Below are positions 50,026 through 60,748 of a stretch of 64,000 nucleotides of DNA, one piece after another. The DNA is taken from positions 13,704,948 to 13,768,947 of the forward strand of contig NC_079912.1 in the NCBI RefSeq assembly GCF_024868665.1. The letters run 5' to 3'. The translations under genes were made by a program, and so were the position numbers. Numbering within the stretch: position 1 is the stretch's first letter; every line of letters starts with the position of its first letter. The notes beneath the pieces were generated by a model, which was not told the origin of the DNA, made no database searches, and was given only the letters and a program-made list of their open reading frames with translations. Source of the DNA: Triplophysa rosa. Its lineage: Eukaryota > Chordata > Actinopteri > Cypriniformes > Nemacheilidae.

Positions 50026-53000
50026 TGAGCATCTAATAGACTACCGTACTAGTAGTCAGATAGTAAGCTAGTCTCCATGGTGACCGTGAGTGACAGCAAC
50101 CATAATGTGAAACAGCAGATTTCTCTAATCATATTAAAACAGTCAGATAAGTAGAGAAAAGTCATCTCACCAGGATTGAGGCTAATATGGGGGTTTTGAT
50201 AATCCACCAGAATGGGTCTGAATTCTCAATTATATCCCAGCACCTGATAAAACAGACAGAAAAATTTCTTAATTTTAATACATAAAAGAACTAGGGCTGT
50301 CAAACGATTAATTGCCATTAATCACGATTAATCACATCCAGAATAAAGGTTTGTGTTTACATAATATATACAGTACATGTGTACTGTGCATATTAATTTT
50401 GTATTTATAAAGACAAAACATACACATACTTGTCTATAAATTTTAAATGTATTCATTTATATTGACCAATAATTGAAATTGTAAATAAAAGTTTATTAAT
50501 AGTTATATTTTTCTTAAATATATGCATTTATGTGTATGTGTTTATAAATACAAAATTAATATGCACAGAACACAGCATATATTATGTAAACACAAACTTT
50601 TATTCCGGATGCGATTAATCACAATTAATCGTTTGACAGCCCTAAAAAGAACACATTATCTAAATAGAGAGTGGGAGTGAGATGACTGAGGTGTTAATAT
50701 TACCCAACATCGTTGAAATAAGCCTTGGCAAAACTCCAAGCCATGATGAAAAGGGCTGGACCTCCTGCAGCGAGGTGAAACGAGAGCGTATTTCAGTCAC
50801 ATGGCTGACTGACATAATGATCATGTCAGAGGTTAACAAAGAATCAATAAGTAGGTTAATAAAAAACCCACACAATTACTACAACACCTACCCCAACCAA
50901 TCAGAATGTACCACCAGAAGTACTTCCTCTCCGAGAAGAACGAAACCGCCAATAAAGCATGAAGATAAAGACCTTCCACCAGGAGCCAGAAGAAGCTCGC
51001 CATAATGCAATACTGGAAGAAGACGATCACAGCCTTACAGCCGACCTGAAAATCAAGCGACAGGGAAAATGAAAATAACTTTGAAGAAGTCATTGGTATC
51101 CTCAAGGGCTCATCTCGTAAAAGAGCAGGGGCTTCCTGACATTTACCGCAGCGATAACAGCAAATTACAGTCTTTGGTTGCAGTGGGACGGCATGCAAGT
51201 GTTTTTCACAGAGATAAAACTCACCGGCATTATTGATGTATTCACTCAAATCTCATGAAGCCACAACTCTCCCTACAATTTTCAGAGGACAGTCCCAGTA
51301 AACATGAGAGTAACTTGGTACAAATTTTTTGTCATCATGGTATGAGTTTCAGAAGTATACTGTATATATTATGAATAATTAAGAAGTGTAAATGGAGTAA
51401 GTCTTCATCTCAAATTTTGGTAAAATGACCTCTTTCTATTAAAACAGATTAAAAGATTTGTTCATGATATGTCCCCTTTAACAGGCAACCACTTACACCA
51501 CCATTTTTTCACCGTCCCCAGTAGGAACAGACAGCGTGAACATACGTGTAGACCTTTTAATGACCTCTGGTAGTTTCCTTACAGAGATGAGTACATGGAG
51601 AGAGAGCAAAACTCCACGGAGGGTTCAGAAAAAAGGCTTTCGTGAGGATAGATGTGTTATTTGGGTGAAACTGGTGGGAGGTAGAGACAAGTTTGTTGAG
51701 GGAGGACAAGTGAGACACGGCAGGCAGACTGCAGGAGGACTATAAACAAATAACTGAGACAAAGACACCTGAACGCAAGAAGACATGGGGGGGGGGGGTG
51801 TGTAACCGAAAAGGAATAACAAAGCAAACATACAAGCATCACGCTGAAAATGCCAAGCCCTCTGACTCAAGAAGTAAATTAATTAATTATGATTTCGAAC
51901 TTCTGAATATTAAATATAAACAAAAAAATAGACATGCTATAAAACTGGAAATTTGTGGTGATTTTTAACGTACATTTTTGCATGATTAAGATTATTCTTA
52001 TACACTTCACATTTACAATCAGACTCGACTTCTGTTTTTCTTTTTTAAAAGTCTCAACTGCATTTTAATGATGTGTTACACTTAAAAGTCTTTATGAACT
52101 AATGACATCTGCTTGTTCTGTTTACCCTAAGGGGGGCTATCGCTGCGCTCCCTGCTCTTATTCATGCTTGCTGCATGGATGGGCAGGGAGTTTTGCCCAG
52201 AACAGAACCATACCACCAATCTAAGCTGTATGCTAATTGTCAATCATTTTTGAAGGTAGTGAACCCGACAGAAATGTAGATTAATAGTTTTTAGTTAATA
52301 TGTCAGACAAATGTCTGTATTAACACACATTAAAAGTTAAAGATATTCAACATGCCAATAAAAAAGATATTTACTGTTTAAGTCATTTAAAATGATCCGA
52401 TTACCCATCTTTTTACCCCCCCCAAAAAAACTAACCCTCTCTCTTTCTCTCAACAGGTATTTGTCAGGACTCTGTCCTTCCTGTTACGAGTTCTCATGCT
52501 CATTGGACGGAGTCGTGACAGAACCACGTCTTGCGGGTTTATGTTGCGTTTTGTGTGGAGACACATGGCTTTGTTGTCACTTTCGCCGCGTGTCATCCTG
52601 TCTTGTCTCTCAGCCCCGCCTCCTGTCTCCCGTAATCTTACTTTGAGTGTTAATCCCAGTCACCTGCCCGTCACCTCCCGTATGTAATTATCCTTCGTTA
52701 GTTTTCCCTCATATAATGCCCCTTTGTTCTCTGTCTGTTGCCGGTTTGTTGTCTAACACGTTGTCTTCGCTTCATCGTGTCTTTGTAGAAGTAAGTCTCA
52801 ACCTATCCTTGTGTCACTCGTTCCCTCAAGTTTATTCCCCCATGTGGGAAGTGTTTATTTCGTGTTTTTGTATCATTACCTGTTTTCCCCCTCGTGGGAT
52901 TTTGTTTCATGTGTTTTTTTTTTTGTTTAAATAAAGACCTTTCTGTTGTATCTCTCGTCTGCGATTGGGTTCTGTCATACCGTTCCGTGACAGTATTGAT

Positions 53001-56000
53001 CTGGCTTTTGTTGAAACTAGTAACTTTGTATTCGCACCTATTGTATTATTGCTCCTGTATGACATATCGCTTATTGCTCCCTGAACTCTCTGTAAGTCGC
53101 TTTGGATAAAAGCGTCTGCTAAATGACTAAATGTAAATGTAAATCTGCAATCTGCACGCAACAAATCTCCAATAAAACCTTCAGCCCCTCCAAAGGCACT
53201 TCTCTGATCTCTGCGATCTGAGGATCAGAGACGTCTCACACATCTAAGGCTCTGTTCCTCTCTGCAACGCTCTTAAAATGAGCGCACATGCCTTACAGGC
53301 AGAAGAAAAGAATTGGGTGGATGAAGCTATCGACAGTTTAGACGGCAGAAGGCACTGAATGATGCTTTCTGCTCACGGGCGTATAAAATGAGGCAGCATG
53401 GGATGAATGGATCCGGCTCATAGTTCTAATGTGCACAAATCATCCAAAATTACTCTGAGAGCCGTAGGCTCTTGCTCAGGGCACGCGGTCCCAAAAATAG
53501 ATTGAAAGCTTTTGCTGCAGACTCGACCACACAAATGGCTAACAAACACCTATTCTGGCCTTATATCATTTATTTATTATGTATCATTTATAAAACCGCA
53601 GCTTTTAAGGGCTGTTTTCTGGCGATCATTCATTCAGATTTTCCCTGTGGCGCTATTGTTAGAGATAAATGTTATTAAGACAGCTTGACACATAACATGG
53701 TTTAGGAAAATTTTAGATTCAACATCATATCGGATTAACTGTACATGCAGGACAACACAAGACAGCAGATCAAACACAAGAGAAAGGTTACAGCTGGACA
53801 CTTTAATTTAGTCTAACAGCAGGACCACTTCATACACGGTGATAAGAAGCCACATGTCTTCATGAAGAGGTCTGACAAGTGCAATCAATGGTCAAATGTC
53901 TTCAAGACTATGTTGAAACATCCAGATGTTCTGCTAAACACTGCTGCTTGTGTTTATACAAATGTTAACATATTCTGTTGAACAGCGTAGACAAGACGTA
54001 AATTCACATAATGTTGATTTTGGTGTAGATGGAAAACCAGTCAAACCTAGCTGGTAAAACTGGTCTTAAAGGGATACTCCACTCAAAAATGAAAATTCTG
54101 TCATTATTTTCTCACCCTCAAGTTGTTTCAAACCTATATAAATGTATTTGTTCTGTTAAACATAAAGAAAGATACTTGTAAGAATGTTAGCAATTTTAAG
54201 TTCTGCGACATCATCCACTACCATAGTAGGAAAAAAATAGTATATTTTTCTGTTCTGTTGAACACAAAGTGAGATATTTTGAAGAATTTAGGAACAAAAA
54301 CTGTTCTGGGGCACCTTTGATTACCATTTAATTTTTCCCACAATGGCAGTGAATGATGTCACAGAATTGAAAATTGCTAACATTCTTCCAAATATCTTTC
54401 TCTGACATGAGGGTGAGCAAATGATGACAGAATTTTCATTTCTGGGTGAACTATCCCTTTAAAGTTGACAATGTAATTTTGTAATTTGTGCTTTCTGCCT
54501 TCCTTGCATGAATGTCCAGCCTGTTTGTACTGGTTAGTGATGGTGGACAAAGTCTTGACAACACACAAAAGATCCTGTTGTGTAAAATGACCCAAAATTG
54601 ATGTCAAAACCTGTGATTTTGTGATGTTGGGAAAAAGGGATTCTTGGGGGTTCACAACAATAAATGCCATCCAGAATTAATGGACCAAGCAATTTGTCAA
54701 GCTGGTTCACACAGAGGTCAGTGAATTTTGCACTTTAAAAAAAAGTGAAGTTGTGCCCATGGGTGTTTGGCTGTACTGTAGATGTAACAATAAATGGGAA
54801 AATGTCATATACATTTTTTTTGCCATAAATCATTATTAGGACAACCATGATATGTATGAAAAATGTCAACTTGATCAGACAATTTTCACTTTGCTAGTGG
54901 CTTGGTGCATTTTAGAAAAATCTTGTAGCTTTTTTATGTAACATTAAAAAAATGAGTGTGCATGGTTTAGAGATGCGCCGATATAATAATCGGTATCGGT
55001 CGTTAAAAGCACATTTTAAACTAGCGGCCAAGGTTTAAAAACAGCCGATGATCAGGGCTAATATATACTGTCAATCAAAAGAGGACAGGAAATGCAATGA
55101 ATTTATGACCTATATATAGAAAATGTTAAGAAACATCACAATAGTCATTTTATGACTTAATAACATTTAGAAAGTTAAGAAATATTAATTTAATCTTTAG
55201 AATCGGTATCCTATCGGCAGGTATCACTATGAATAATCAACTATCGGTATCGGTGGAGAAATTTTGTATCGGTGCATCTCTAGCATGGTTTGTTGTCATT
55301 TTCAATAGAAGATAGTAATATTAATAAAAAATTATTATGGAAAAATATGAAACTGAAAAAACATACATGGACTAAGGCATGCAGGGTTCATCAATATGGG
55401 CCGTACTGAACTTACAGATCCAGTAGAGCAGTTGTCAGACTCTTGAATGACGTCATACAAAACCAAGTCTTTCACAAAGACTGCTATGGCCTTCAAGATG
55501 AAGGACACAAACAGGTGCATGTGGATGTAGTTTCGAGTGCAGTGCAGTTTCCTGTGGGAAAACAAGGAATACAATTATCCACGCATACTGACACACTGAA
55601 TCTATAATATATTACGCTTGATAAATCCCCTGCCCCCTAATTACACTCCGTCCTTGGACATAATAGCAGAAAAATGACACATAATTACGCTACAAATGAA
55701 ATCCTAATTGAGCTTTCTGTTCCATGTAGGCGGTTCATTAAACAGATAATTCTTGCGCCGTGTTTATATTTCAGTTCACGCATCTCTACTTACAGTAAGC
55801 ATGGGAAATGTAAAAAATCTGATTTAAAATTCAAGATAGCTACTGATGCATTTATCTAATATTATCTAGACGGGTGTGGAGTCATTCGTTTTCATTATGC
55901 GAACATATTTGCATTTGGAAAAATACGAGATGTGTAAACATTGACTTCGATGATTTCTTTTTTGGGTGAACTACAAGTTTGCCGTCCATGCGCACGTTAT

Positions 56001-59000
56001 GTTAATGTCAAGATAAGGGGCTGTTATTTAAGAAGTGACCATGATATCTCAGAACACATTGAAAACGGTCTTTAGTTTACTTTGCCCAAACCTCATACTT
56101 AAAAATCTATTGACATTTAGTTCAAACTTTGAGTTTTCTCTGTGCTTTGGTGTGTTTAAAAGACAAACATTGAACAGTCTGTTACATCCGTCCTCTCTAA
56201 TCTCCAAACCTGGTACATGGCTGTTAAATACTACAGTCATAGGATTGATAGTGTTGTTTACAGTGCCTCTTTTAATAGAATATTGGTTTTCCTGTAAGAA
56301 TAAGCTGAATAGTCCGATTACAAAACTTAATTCACTACTAAACTTGATTTATCTCCTTTAGAAGTCTTTGTAATAAAGAAATGTGTAAGAAAGGGCTGGT
56401 TTTATTCTCTCATAATGTAAATAACCTAGAATCCAGTTCCTCCTTATGAAAATCATGTTAAAATGATTTGCATACAAATGTAACGCCACCATCTTCCCAT
56501 CAGTCTTATCAACAGATTACTGAGTTTGGGTGGTAAAAGTTTTAAAACAAGAACAGTATTTCATCATTATTTTTTCACTGCTATTTCGATAGCACCACTT
56601 TGGCACATCATGCCATGTAGTTTTGGAACAGCTAAAAGCATCATATTTTCAATAGGCCTATTGGTAAAAGCGCCTATTTTTATTCCGTATTGAAAAAACA
56701 ACCCAAGAAAAAGAATTTTAGCTATAACACAGTTGGCACCATCATGTTTACTTCAAACTGAGGCATGTAATGTTTTGTTTAAAATACTTTGACCTTCAGC
56801 TTAATGTAGACGGATAACTATAAACAAGCATCCCAATGGCATGAATTTGTGAGTGTATGTTTGTGTAAATTACACACTTCACCCTGAAGTTACAGTATAG
56901 GCTTTATTTATATATGTCATGATATACGCTTTTCACATTGAGCAGATCTCCATGACTCATTCAAAGTTTATCCTTGAGTTACAGGTCAAATCCAAGTGTA
57001 TTTTTTAACCGAACACACTTGGGGTGCGAAGCCTCCCGTGTGCTCATTATACACAGCGTGATCTGACGCTGTCAGCATTGGTTACGTCTCACAGTCTTGC
57101 CATCTGCAGTCTCACCTAGACAGATTTTACTACAAAGACATAGGCCCAATCCCAATTCTACCCCTACACTTTCCCGAAAGAGAATTGAGACACCCCTACC
57201 CCTCCGTTCGGCGCATTCACGTGAAGGGGTAGGGGTGTCTCAATTCTCTTTTGGTTGGAGGGCTAGGGGTAAGGGGAAGGGCCAGATAGCCCTTCAAACG
57301 AATATTTTTCGGGACCTCACTTCAAACGAAGGGCTAAGAGAAATTTCCAACATGGCTGCTCACTCGAGCAAGCAGACCCATAAATGTAAGTCATTTTTGC
57401 CATTAATAAGGACTTTTATGACAATTTTTCATTTTATGTATGTTACATTCAATCTTGTGTTTGTATTTACAGTGATGTTCTTTTAACGATTGCAAAAAAA
57501 ATCGCTAAAGTTTGCTAGCGGACAGCACTGATTGCACGATATTAGAAAATATATTTTTATGTCATATACCCGGTGCATCGGCGCATATCCTCTGACGTAA
57601 CGAGCTAGCAACGACGTATAGGATGACATTGTTGACATTTCACTACATTGTTGTCACGTACATCTTTAAGGGGTGGCAGTGTGAAGTCAATATTGAGTTT
57701 AGTGATTCAGCTCATTTGGGCAATTTAAGTAAACGAACCTGATTCAAAGACGATTCACTGATTCATTTGAATATTTGCACAGAAATCCTTACACGCTCAT
57801 ATTTAACACCTTTACTGTATTTAAATGTTGATGGTCACCATAATTGTCAATTCATTCAATGGGATACTGTTGCTTTATATAGCTGGATTCATATAAGTTC
57901 TGTTTTCATGAACAAAATACTTCCAGCAGTTACAGTCATGAACATGGGATGGTAATGTGCCACCTATATAAATTGCCTGATTCTCTCCAGACAAATGCAA
58001 TGATTCATCTGACCAATGCTAAATAGAAATAATGTTGTCTGAACATTTGAAAGCTTTGGTAGCGTTTAATCCATTACTGGATGCAACATTTATTCACATA
58101 AAACAGACCTCATTACTGAAAAAAGGTTAATACTTTAACTTGAAAGTTTTGCTTAAACGTTCTAAAAGATATTTATACCTTTAATAATGATTAAAAATCA
58201 AAATGAGCTATCATACAAACTTAAAATCTATGCACGCCAATCATAACCAACTTGCAGCTATTTCAATGTTGCTGCTAGTCAGCAAACCTTTTAAAGCAAT
58301 TTCTCATACAAACGGTTTATTCCAAATGCTTTAAAATTATGATTACTTTCCAACAGAGGTTGATTTTTATTTTTGACGGGTGAAGTCACATTTCTCATTG
58401 GAGATCTTTAGGTCCTCCACATGGGGTTCGTAAAATCGCCCCGGGATGTTTTTATTGATTTATTCAAAGTCATCCTTTTATGCAACATTGTGCAAATAAT
58501 TATACTGTGTTTGTGGTTCATGGTATCACTACACTGCATTTATTCATACCATCTTGTCTGGTCTAGAAGAAATGTGTGTGTTGTAGGGTATCAGTGGAAG
58601 AAGCGCTTATCTTAGTCATTAGTGGGCAGTTTTGCCCCCGGTGCCACAGATCAATCACTGTAGTGTCAAAGCGTAAGCATGTTGTTCTCCATTTAATCCT
58701 TGACTGCTCTGATGATGTGACGCTTCATGACGCCTCATGGTAAAACCGATCAATAGGCATGCGGGTGGGTGAAGCGCTGTTTGATGTGCGTTAACCATCA
58801 ACTTAATCTAAACGTCATCCCTCGATACGAAACATTAGTAGGTGGTTTCCAGGACACAAATGAAGCCCCAAATAGCAACAAAAATCTTAAAAGCATTGAT
58901 ACCATTAACAACATCTGATCAAAGACTAAGCTTTAGCTCTGCCTATATAAACAACTTTAGGTTTTATGCAACGTCTAGCTGTTACACAAGATGATTTGAA

Positions 59001-60131
59001 GCGGATGTCTGATGTAAAATCGGTGTTGAGCAGACACAAGTAAACAACGTAAGCGCAATAACTTTCCCAGAGAAGCACATTAATTTGCATCAGCTCTGTA
59101 TTACCATAATTCATTGATAAGGAATTATAGATCCTTTAGGGCAGTGGTTCTCAACCGGGGGGAGAGCAGAGGTATCAAGTGGGGAGTGACGGATCCCCGA
59201 AACCCCAACCTTTGGAACTCAATGCACGCGATTGCAAATTGACGCATGAAGCTGCGAGTGTGAGCGGCCACGCAGACTCATTGTAGGTCCTGCGCAGAAA
59301 CTTTCTTATCTTAGTTCTTAATTTAAGTTATGATACGTTAAATTAGGAATTTTGTATTACAGAAGCAAATCTTAACTTGATTTGGGATTCCTATCCTATG
59401 TTACAAAATCGTATCTTATCTCTAGTTAGGAAATCTTAAATTGTACCATCAAGCTCGGCAATCCACTTTCAGGTCTGTTACCAAGCAACCAACACTGCGC
59501 GAGCTGCTGATGAGGTAAACAAAATGGAAAAACAAAAACGGAGAGCTATAAATTATAGTGCCACGGAAATAGAAACTTCTCCGTTCTTCATTTTCAATTA
59601 TTAATCAATGTAATGCCATTGTTGGACAGCGCAACTGTGGGCGTTTTTTCTTTCAGTCTTTAAATAATTTTGAAGTTAGGACAGCTGTGGAGTCGTCCTA
59701 AACTTAAGTCACTTCTGTAATACCCCTTTCCTATATGTAGTTAAGATAAGATTATGCACGTAGGAAGTGCTGTTCTGTAATAGCTTTTGTCTTAAATGAG
59801 GTCCTATCTGAAATTACCATGGTTACCAAAACAGATGGAATAAGATTTTCAAGTTATGATCTTTCTGTAATACAGGGTCACCTATTTGAGATTTTTAAAA
59901 AACTGTACTGTAAGTGCTTCTGGACCCATCTTGTGACGTGGTCTATATTCAGTACAAATGTATTACTTTAAATAACTGGCAAATCATGTAATTACTTGTA
60001 TGAAAAAACGACTGTGTTAATGTCTTTTCTTACCTAAATATACAAAGCATTACAATGGCAGTAATGAGGGAAATAAGAGAAACACTGTGTCCGATGGTGT
60101 AGCCAATCTTCACAGTTCTAAAGAAACTGTC
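43313..60131 (-). CDS. vipr1: VPAC1 receptor (VIP/PACAP receptor 1), partial: helix 1 to stop
   Basis: Nine exons, read downward: 60131-60034, 55551-55416, 51045-50892, 50764-50704, 50243-50171, 46839-46748, 45684-45555, 45056-45015, 43507-43313. They sum to 981 nt, 326 residues plus stop, with all phases agreeing. The order is TM1 ([15 protein letters not shown]), ICL1 [16 protein letters not shown]3 [21 protein letters not shown]4 [18 protein letters not shown]2 with the conserved GCW, TM5 [17 protein letters not shown]6 [20 protein letters not shown]7 [11 protein letters not shown], and a tail [14 protein letters not shown] ending SSITV. The tail motif STQISMLTR matches VPAC1 (human STQVSMLTR) rather than VPAC2. 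Known role: plasma-membrane Gs-coupled receptor for VIP and PACAP. The signal peptide and hormone-binding extracellular domain (about 130 residues) are not found up to 64000. Fish often keep two vipr1 copies; I cannot say which this is. Confidence 0.95.
43656..44152. repeat. MITE with TTAAAGGGGTCATATG ends, copy 2
   Basis: Same ends and body as 25136-25677 but 497 bp. It lacks a segment of about 60 bases around 25400-25455 of copy 1 and has a short stretch copy 1 lacks. It lies in the last vipr1 intron, about 150 bases from the terminal exon. Confidence 0.85.
46259..46542. repeat. 'Tcaccc' MITE copy
   Basis: Diverged left end 'ggataagtcaccccaaaatg' and right end 'ttggtgaaccgccactttaa', with paired 'cttcaaaatatcttctg' motifs inside. 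Located in a vipr1 intron. Confidence 0.7.
47517..48099. repeat. 'Tcaccc' MITE interrupted by another element
   Basis: Left end CTTAAAGTTCACCC and right end GGGTGAACTATTCCATTAA. The family sequence runs to 'aacctgtatgac' near 47585, breaks, and resumes at about 47850 with 'cagaacacaaaaaagatatt'. The break is the element at 47594-47844. Confidence 0.75.
47594..47844. repeat. Element with TAGATACCAAG inverted ends, nested
   Basis: Left end TAGATACCAAGAGGCG and inverted right end CGCCCCTTGGTATCTA. Both halves hold 'ccattttggg' and 'ccaaaatggcgg' near the ends. TA flanks both sides. Inserted into the MITE 47517-48099. Confidence 0.7.
48503..48838 (+). mobile_element. Solo LTR, 336 bp
   Basis: Begins TGTAACGAGG and ends GTATTACA, so the termini are TG..CA with a short inverted repeat (TGTAA/TTACA). 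It is flanked by an exact 5-bp duplication ATTAG (48498-48502 and 48839-48843). No internal retrotransposon sequence adjoins it. The 65-codon ORF inside is not a gene. Orientation is taken from the ATTAAA-like signal near its 3' part. Confidence 0.85.
48846..49035. repeat. Short fold-back with TTAGGGGCGATTCAC-type ends
   Basis: Left end TAAGGGGAGATTCACATTT and inverted right end AAATGTGAATCGCCCCTAA. Unusually CpG-rich interior. It starts within three bases of the solo LTR's target duplication. Confidence 0.65.
49540..49755. repeat. 'Tcaccc' MITE, truncated
   Basis: Inverted 'ttcaccctcatgtcattcaaaac' type sequence at left and its complement at right (49712-49740). The outermost ends are missing. 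Confidence 0.65.
49980..50020. repeat. (AT)n microsatellite
   Basis: About twenty AT units, uninterrupted. Confidence 0.9.
50292..50644. mobile_element. hAT MITE with TAGGGCTGTCAAACG ends
   Basis: Ends TAGGGCTGTCAAACGATTAA and TTAATCGTTTGACAGCCCTA, flanked by an exact 8-bp target duplication AAAAGAAC (50284-50291 and 50645-50652). 353 bp; long inverted arms cover most of it. It lies between the vipr1 exons at 50171-50243 and 50704-50764, with its duplication ending about 50 bases from either exon. Confidence 0.9.
51100..52461. other. vipr1: vipr1 intron, no gene
   Basis: Within the intron between exons at 50892-51045 and 55416-55551. It holds a poly(G) run at 51786-51797 and short ORFs without family resemblance. 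Confidence 0.45.
52462..52992 (+). mobile_element. Solo LTR, 531 bp
   Basis: Begins TGTCAGGACTC and ends TTCCGTGACA (inverted TGTCA/TGACA), flanked by an exact 5-bp duplication GTATT (52457-52461 and 52993-52997). It contains an AATAAA near 52929-52935 followed by a G/T-rich stretch, as an LTR R-region should. No gag or pol beside it. It lies in the same orientation as the plus strand, antisense to vipr1. Confidence 0.9.
53088..53145 (+). repeat. Retroposon 3' tail
   Basis: 'gtaagtcgctttggataaa' followed by 'agcgtctgctaaatg' and (TAAATG)n-like repeats, a fish LINE/SINE 3' tail known from memory. Only the tail is clear. Confidence 0.6.
54066..54462. repeat. 'Tcaccc' MITE, near full length
   Basis: Ends TTAAAGGGATACTCCACTC and GGGTGAACTATCCCTTTAA; fold-back body with paired 'gacatcatccactaccatag' like cores. 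Confidence 0.85.
54968..55282. mobile_element. hAT MITE with TAGAGATGC ends
   Basis: Ends TAGAGATGCGCCGATA and TATCGGTGCATCTCTA (one mismatch between arms), with an exact 8-bp duplication GCATGGTT (54960-54967 and 55283-55290). 315 bp, with repeated 'atcggtatcggt' motifs near both ends. About 130 bases from the vipr1 exon at 55416. Confidence 0.9.
55560..57140. other. vipr1: vipr1 intron, no gene
   Basis: AT-rich. A fragment of a 'Tcaccc' MITE right end is at 55958-55980. An open frame at 56035-56361 shows hydrophobic translation from AT-rich DNA and no splice or homology support. Confidence 0.4.
57142..57320. repeat. DNA-element end containing a perfect hairpin
   Basis: Starts GGCCCAATCCCAATTCTACC, which recalls fish IS-like/PIF-like element ends (from memory). 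Arms 57177-57203 and 57225-57251 are a perfect 27-bp inverted repeat around a 21-base loop. The right terminus of the parent element was not located. Confidence 0.6.
59142..59260. repeat. hAT left-end fragment
   Basis: Starts CAGTGGTTCTCAACC, a widespread hAT terminus. No inverted partner is found downstream, so it is a fragment. Confidence 0.5.
59350..59880. repeat. MITE with GTATTACAGAA ends
   Basis: 'ttttgtattacagaag' at left and inverted 'ctttctgtaatacaggg' at right, with 'tatcttatct' and 'aagataaga' type arms inside. Confidence 0.55.
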
Positions 60132-60333
60132 CTAGAGAGAAAGAGAGAGAAGCCGTGTTTACTGAACGTACATTTATCTTTGAACTCACATTTAAACAAT
60201 TCCAAAGCAAAATCACGTCTGCTTGAATCTTAAGAGAATTTCATTTTTCAAACATACTGTTGGCTGGTCATGTTCCAATCCCACCCACTACTCTCTGGTC
60301 TACGCTTCATTTTGCTATAAAAAGGGCAAAAAG

Positions 60334-60748
60334 TAGGGCAGTTGTGGCCTAATGGTTAGAGAGTTGGACTCGTGACCAGAAGGTTGCCGGTTCGATTCCC
60401 AGGGCCGGCGGGTAACAACTGAGGTGCCCTTGAGCAAGGCACCTTACCCCTACTTGCTCCCCGGGCAAGTAGGGGTAACAGTCTGGTGTCTGGTGTAAAC
60501 ACCAGACACCAGACTGGTGTAAACACCAGACACCAGACTGGTGTAAACACCAGTGTCTGGTGTAAACACCAGTCTGGTGTTTACACCAGACTGGACCTGC
60601 AGTGATAGCTGCCCACTGCTCCGGGGGTACGTGTGTTCACTACTCTCTGGATGGGTTAAATGCAGAGGTCACATTTCGTTGCCTTGTACCTTCGTACATG
60701 TGCAATGACAATAAATTGAATCTAAATCTAAAAATCTAAAAAAAAAAG
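60334..60748 (+). repeat. tRNA-derived SINE with an internal palindromic array
   Basis: Head with A-box-like GTGGCCTAATGGTTAGAGAG and B-box GGTTCGATTCCC, then a body, then tail 'caatgacaataaattgaatc' and an A-rich (TCTAAA)n end. An insertion-like array at 60480-60597 splits the body. It lies about 200 bases upstream of the vipr1 TM1 exon, in the opposite orientation. Confidence 0.8.
60480..60597. repeat. Tandem palindrome array inside the SINE
   Basis: GTGTAAACACCAG recurs at 60493, 60517 and 60541 (24-base period) and at 60560, and is followed by the inverted form near 60578. CTGGTGT and ACACCAG alternate throughout, so nearly the whole tract can pair with itself. Confidence 0.85.

Noticed and set aside
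51536..51870. Short ORFs around the poly(G) run
   Set aside because: Low-complexity sequence in a vipr1 intron, no homology evident.
56035..56361. 108-codon hydrophobic ORF
   Set aside because: Hydrophobicity follows from AT-rich codons; no conserved motif, lies in a vipr1 intron on the opposite strand.
60340..60420. A functional tRNA gene
   Set aside because: A and B boxes are present but there is no cloverleaf or acceptor stem and a SINE body and tail follow.
60356..60550. Repeated-peptide minus-strand ORF
   Set aside because: Translation of the palindromic SINE array, not a protein.
60480..60597. CRISPR-like regular repeat
   Set aside because: The repeats are contiguous and mutually inverted without unique spacers, and the host is a vertebrate; it is a palindromic satellite in a SINE.
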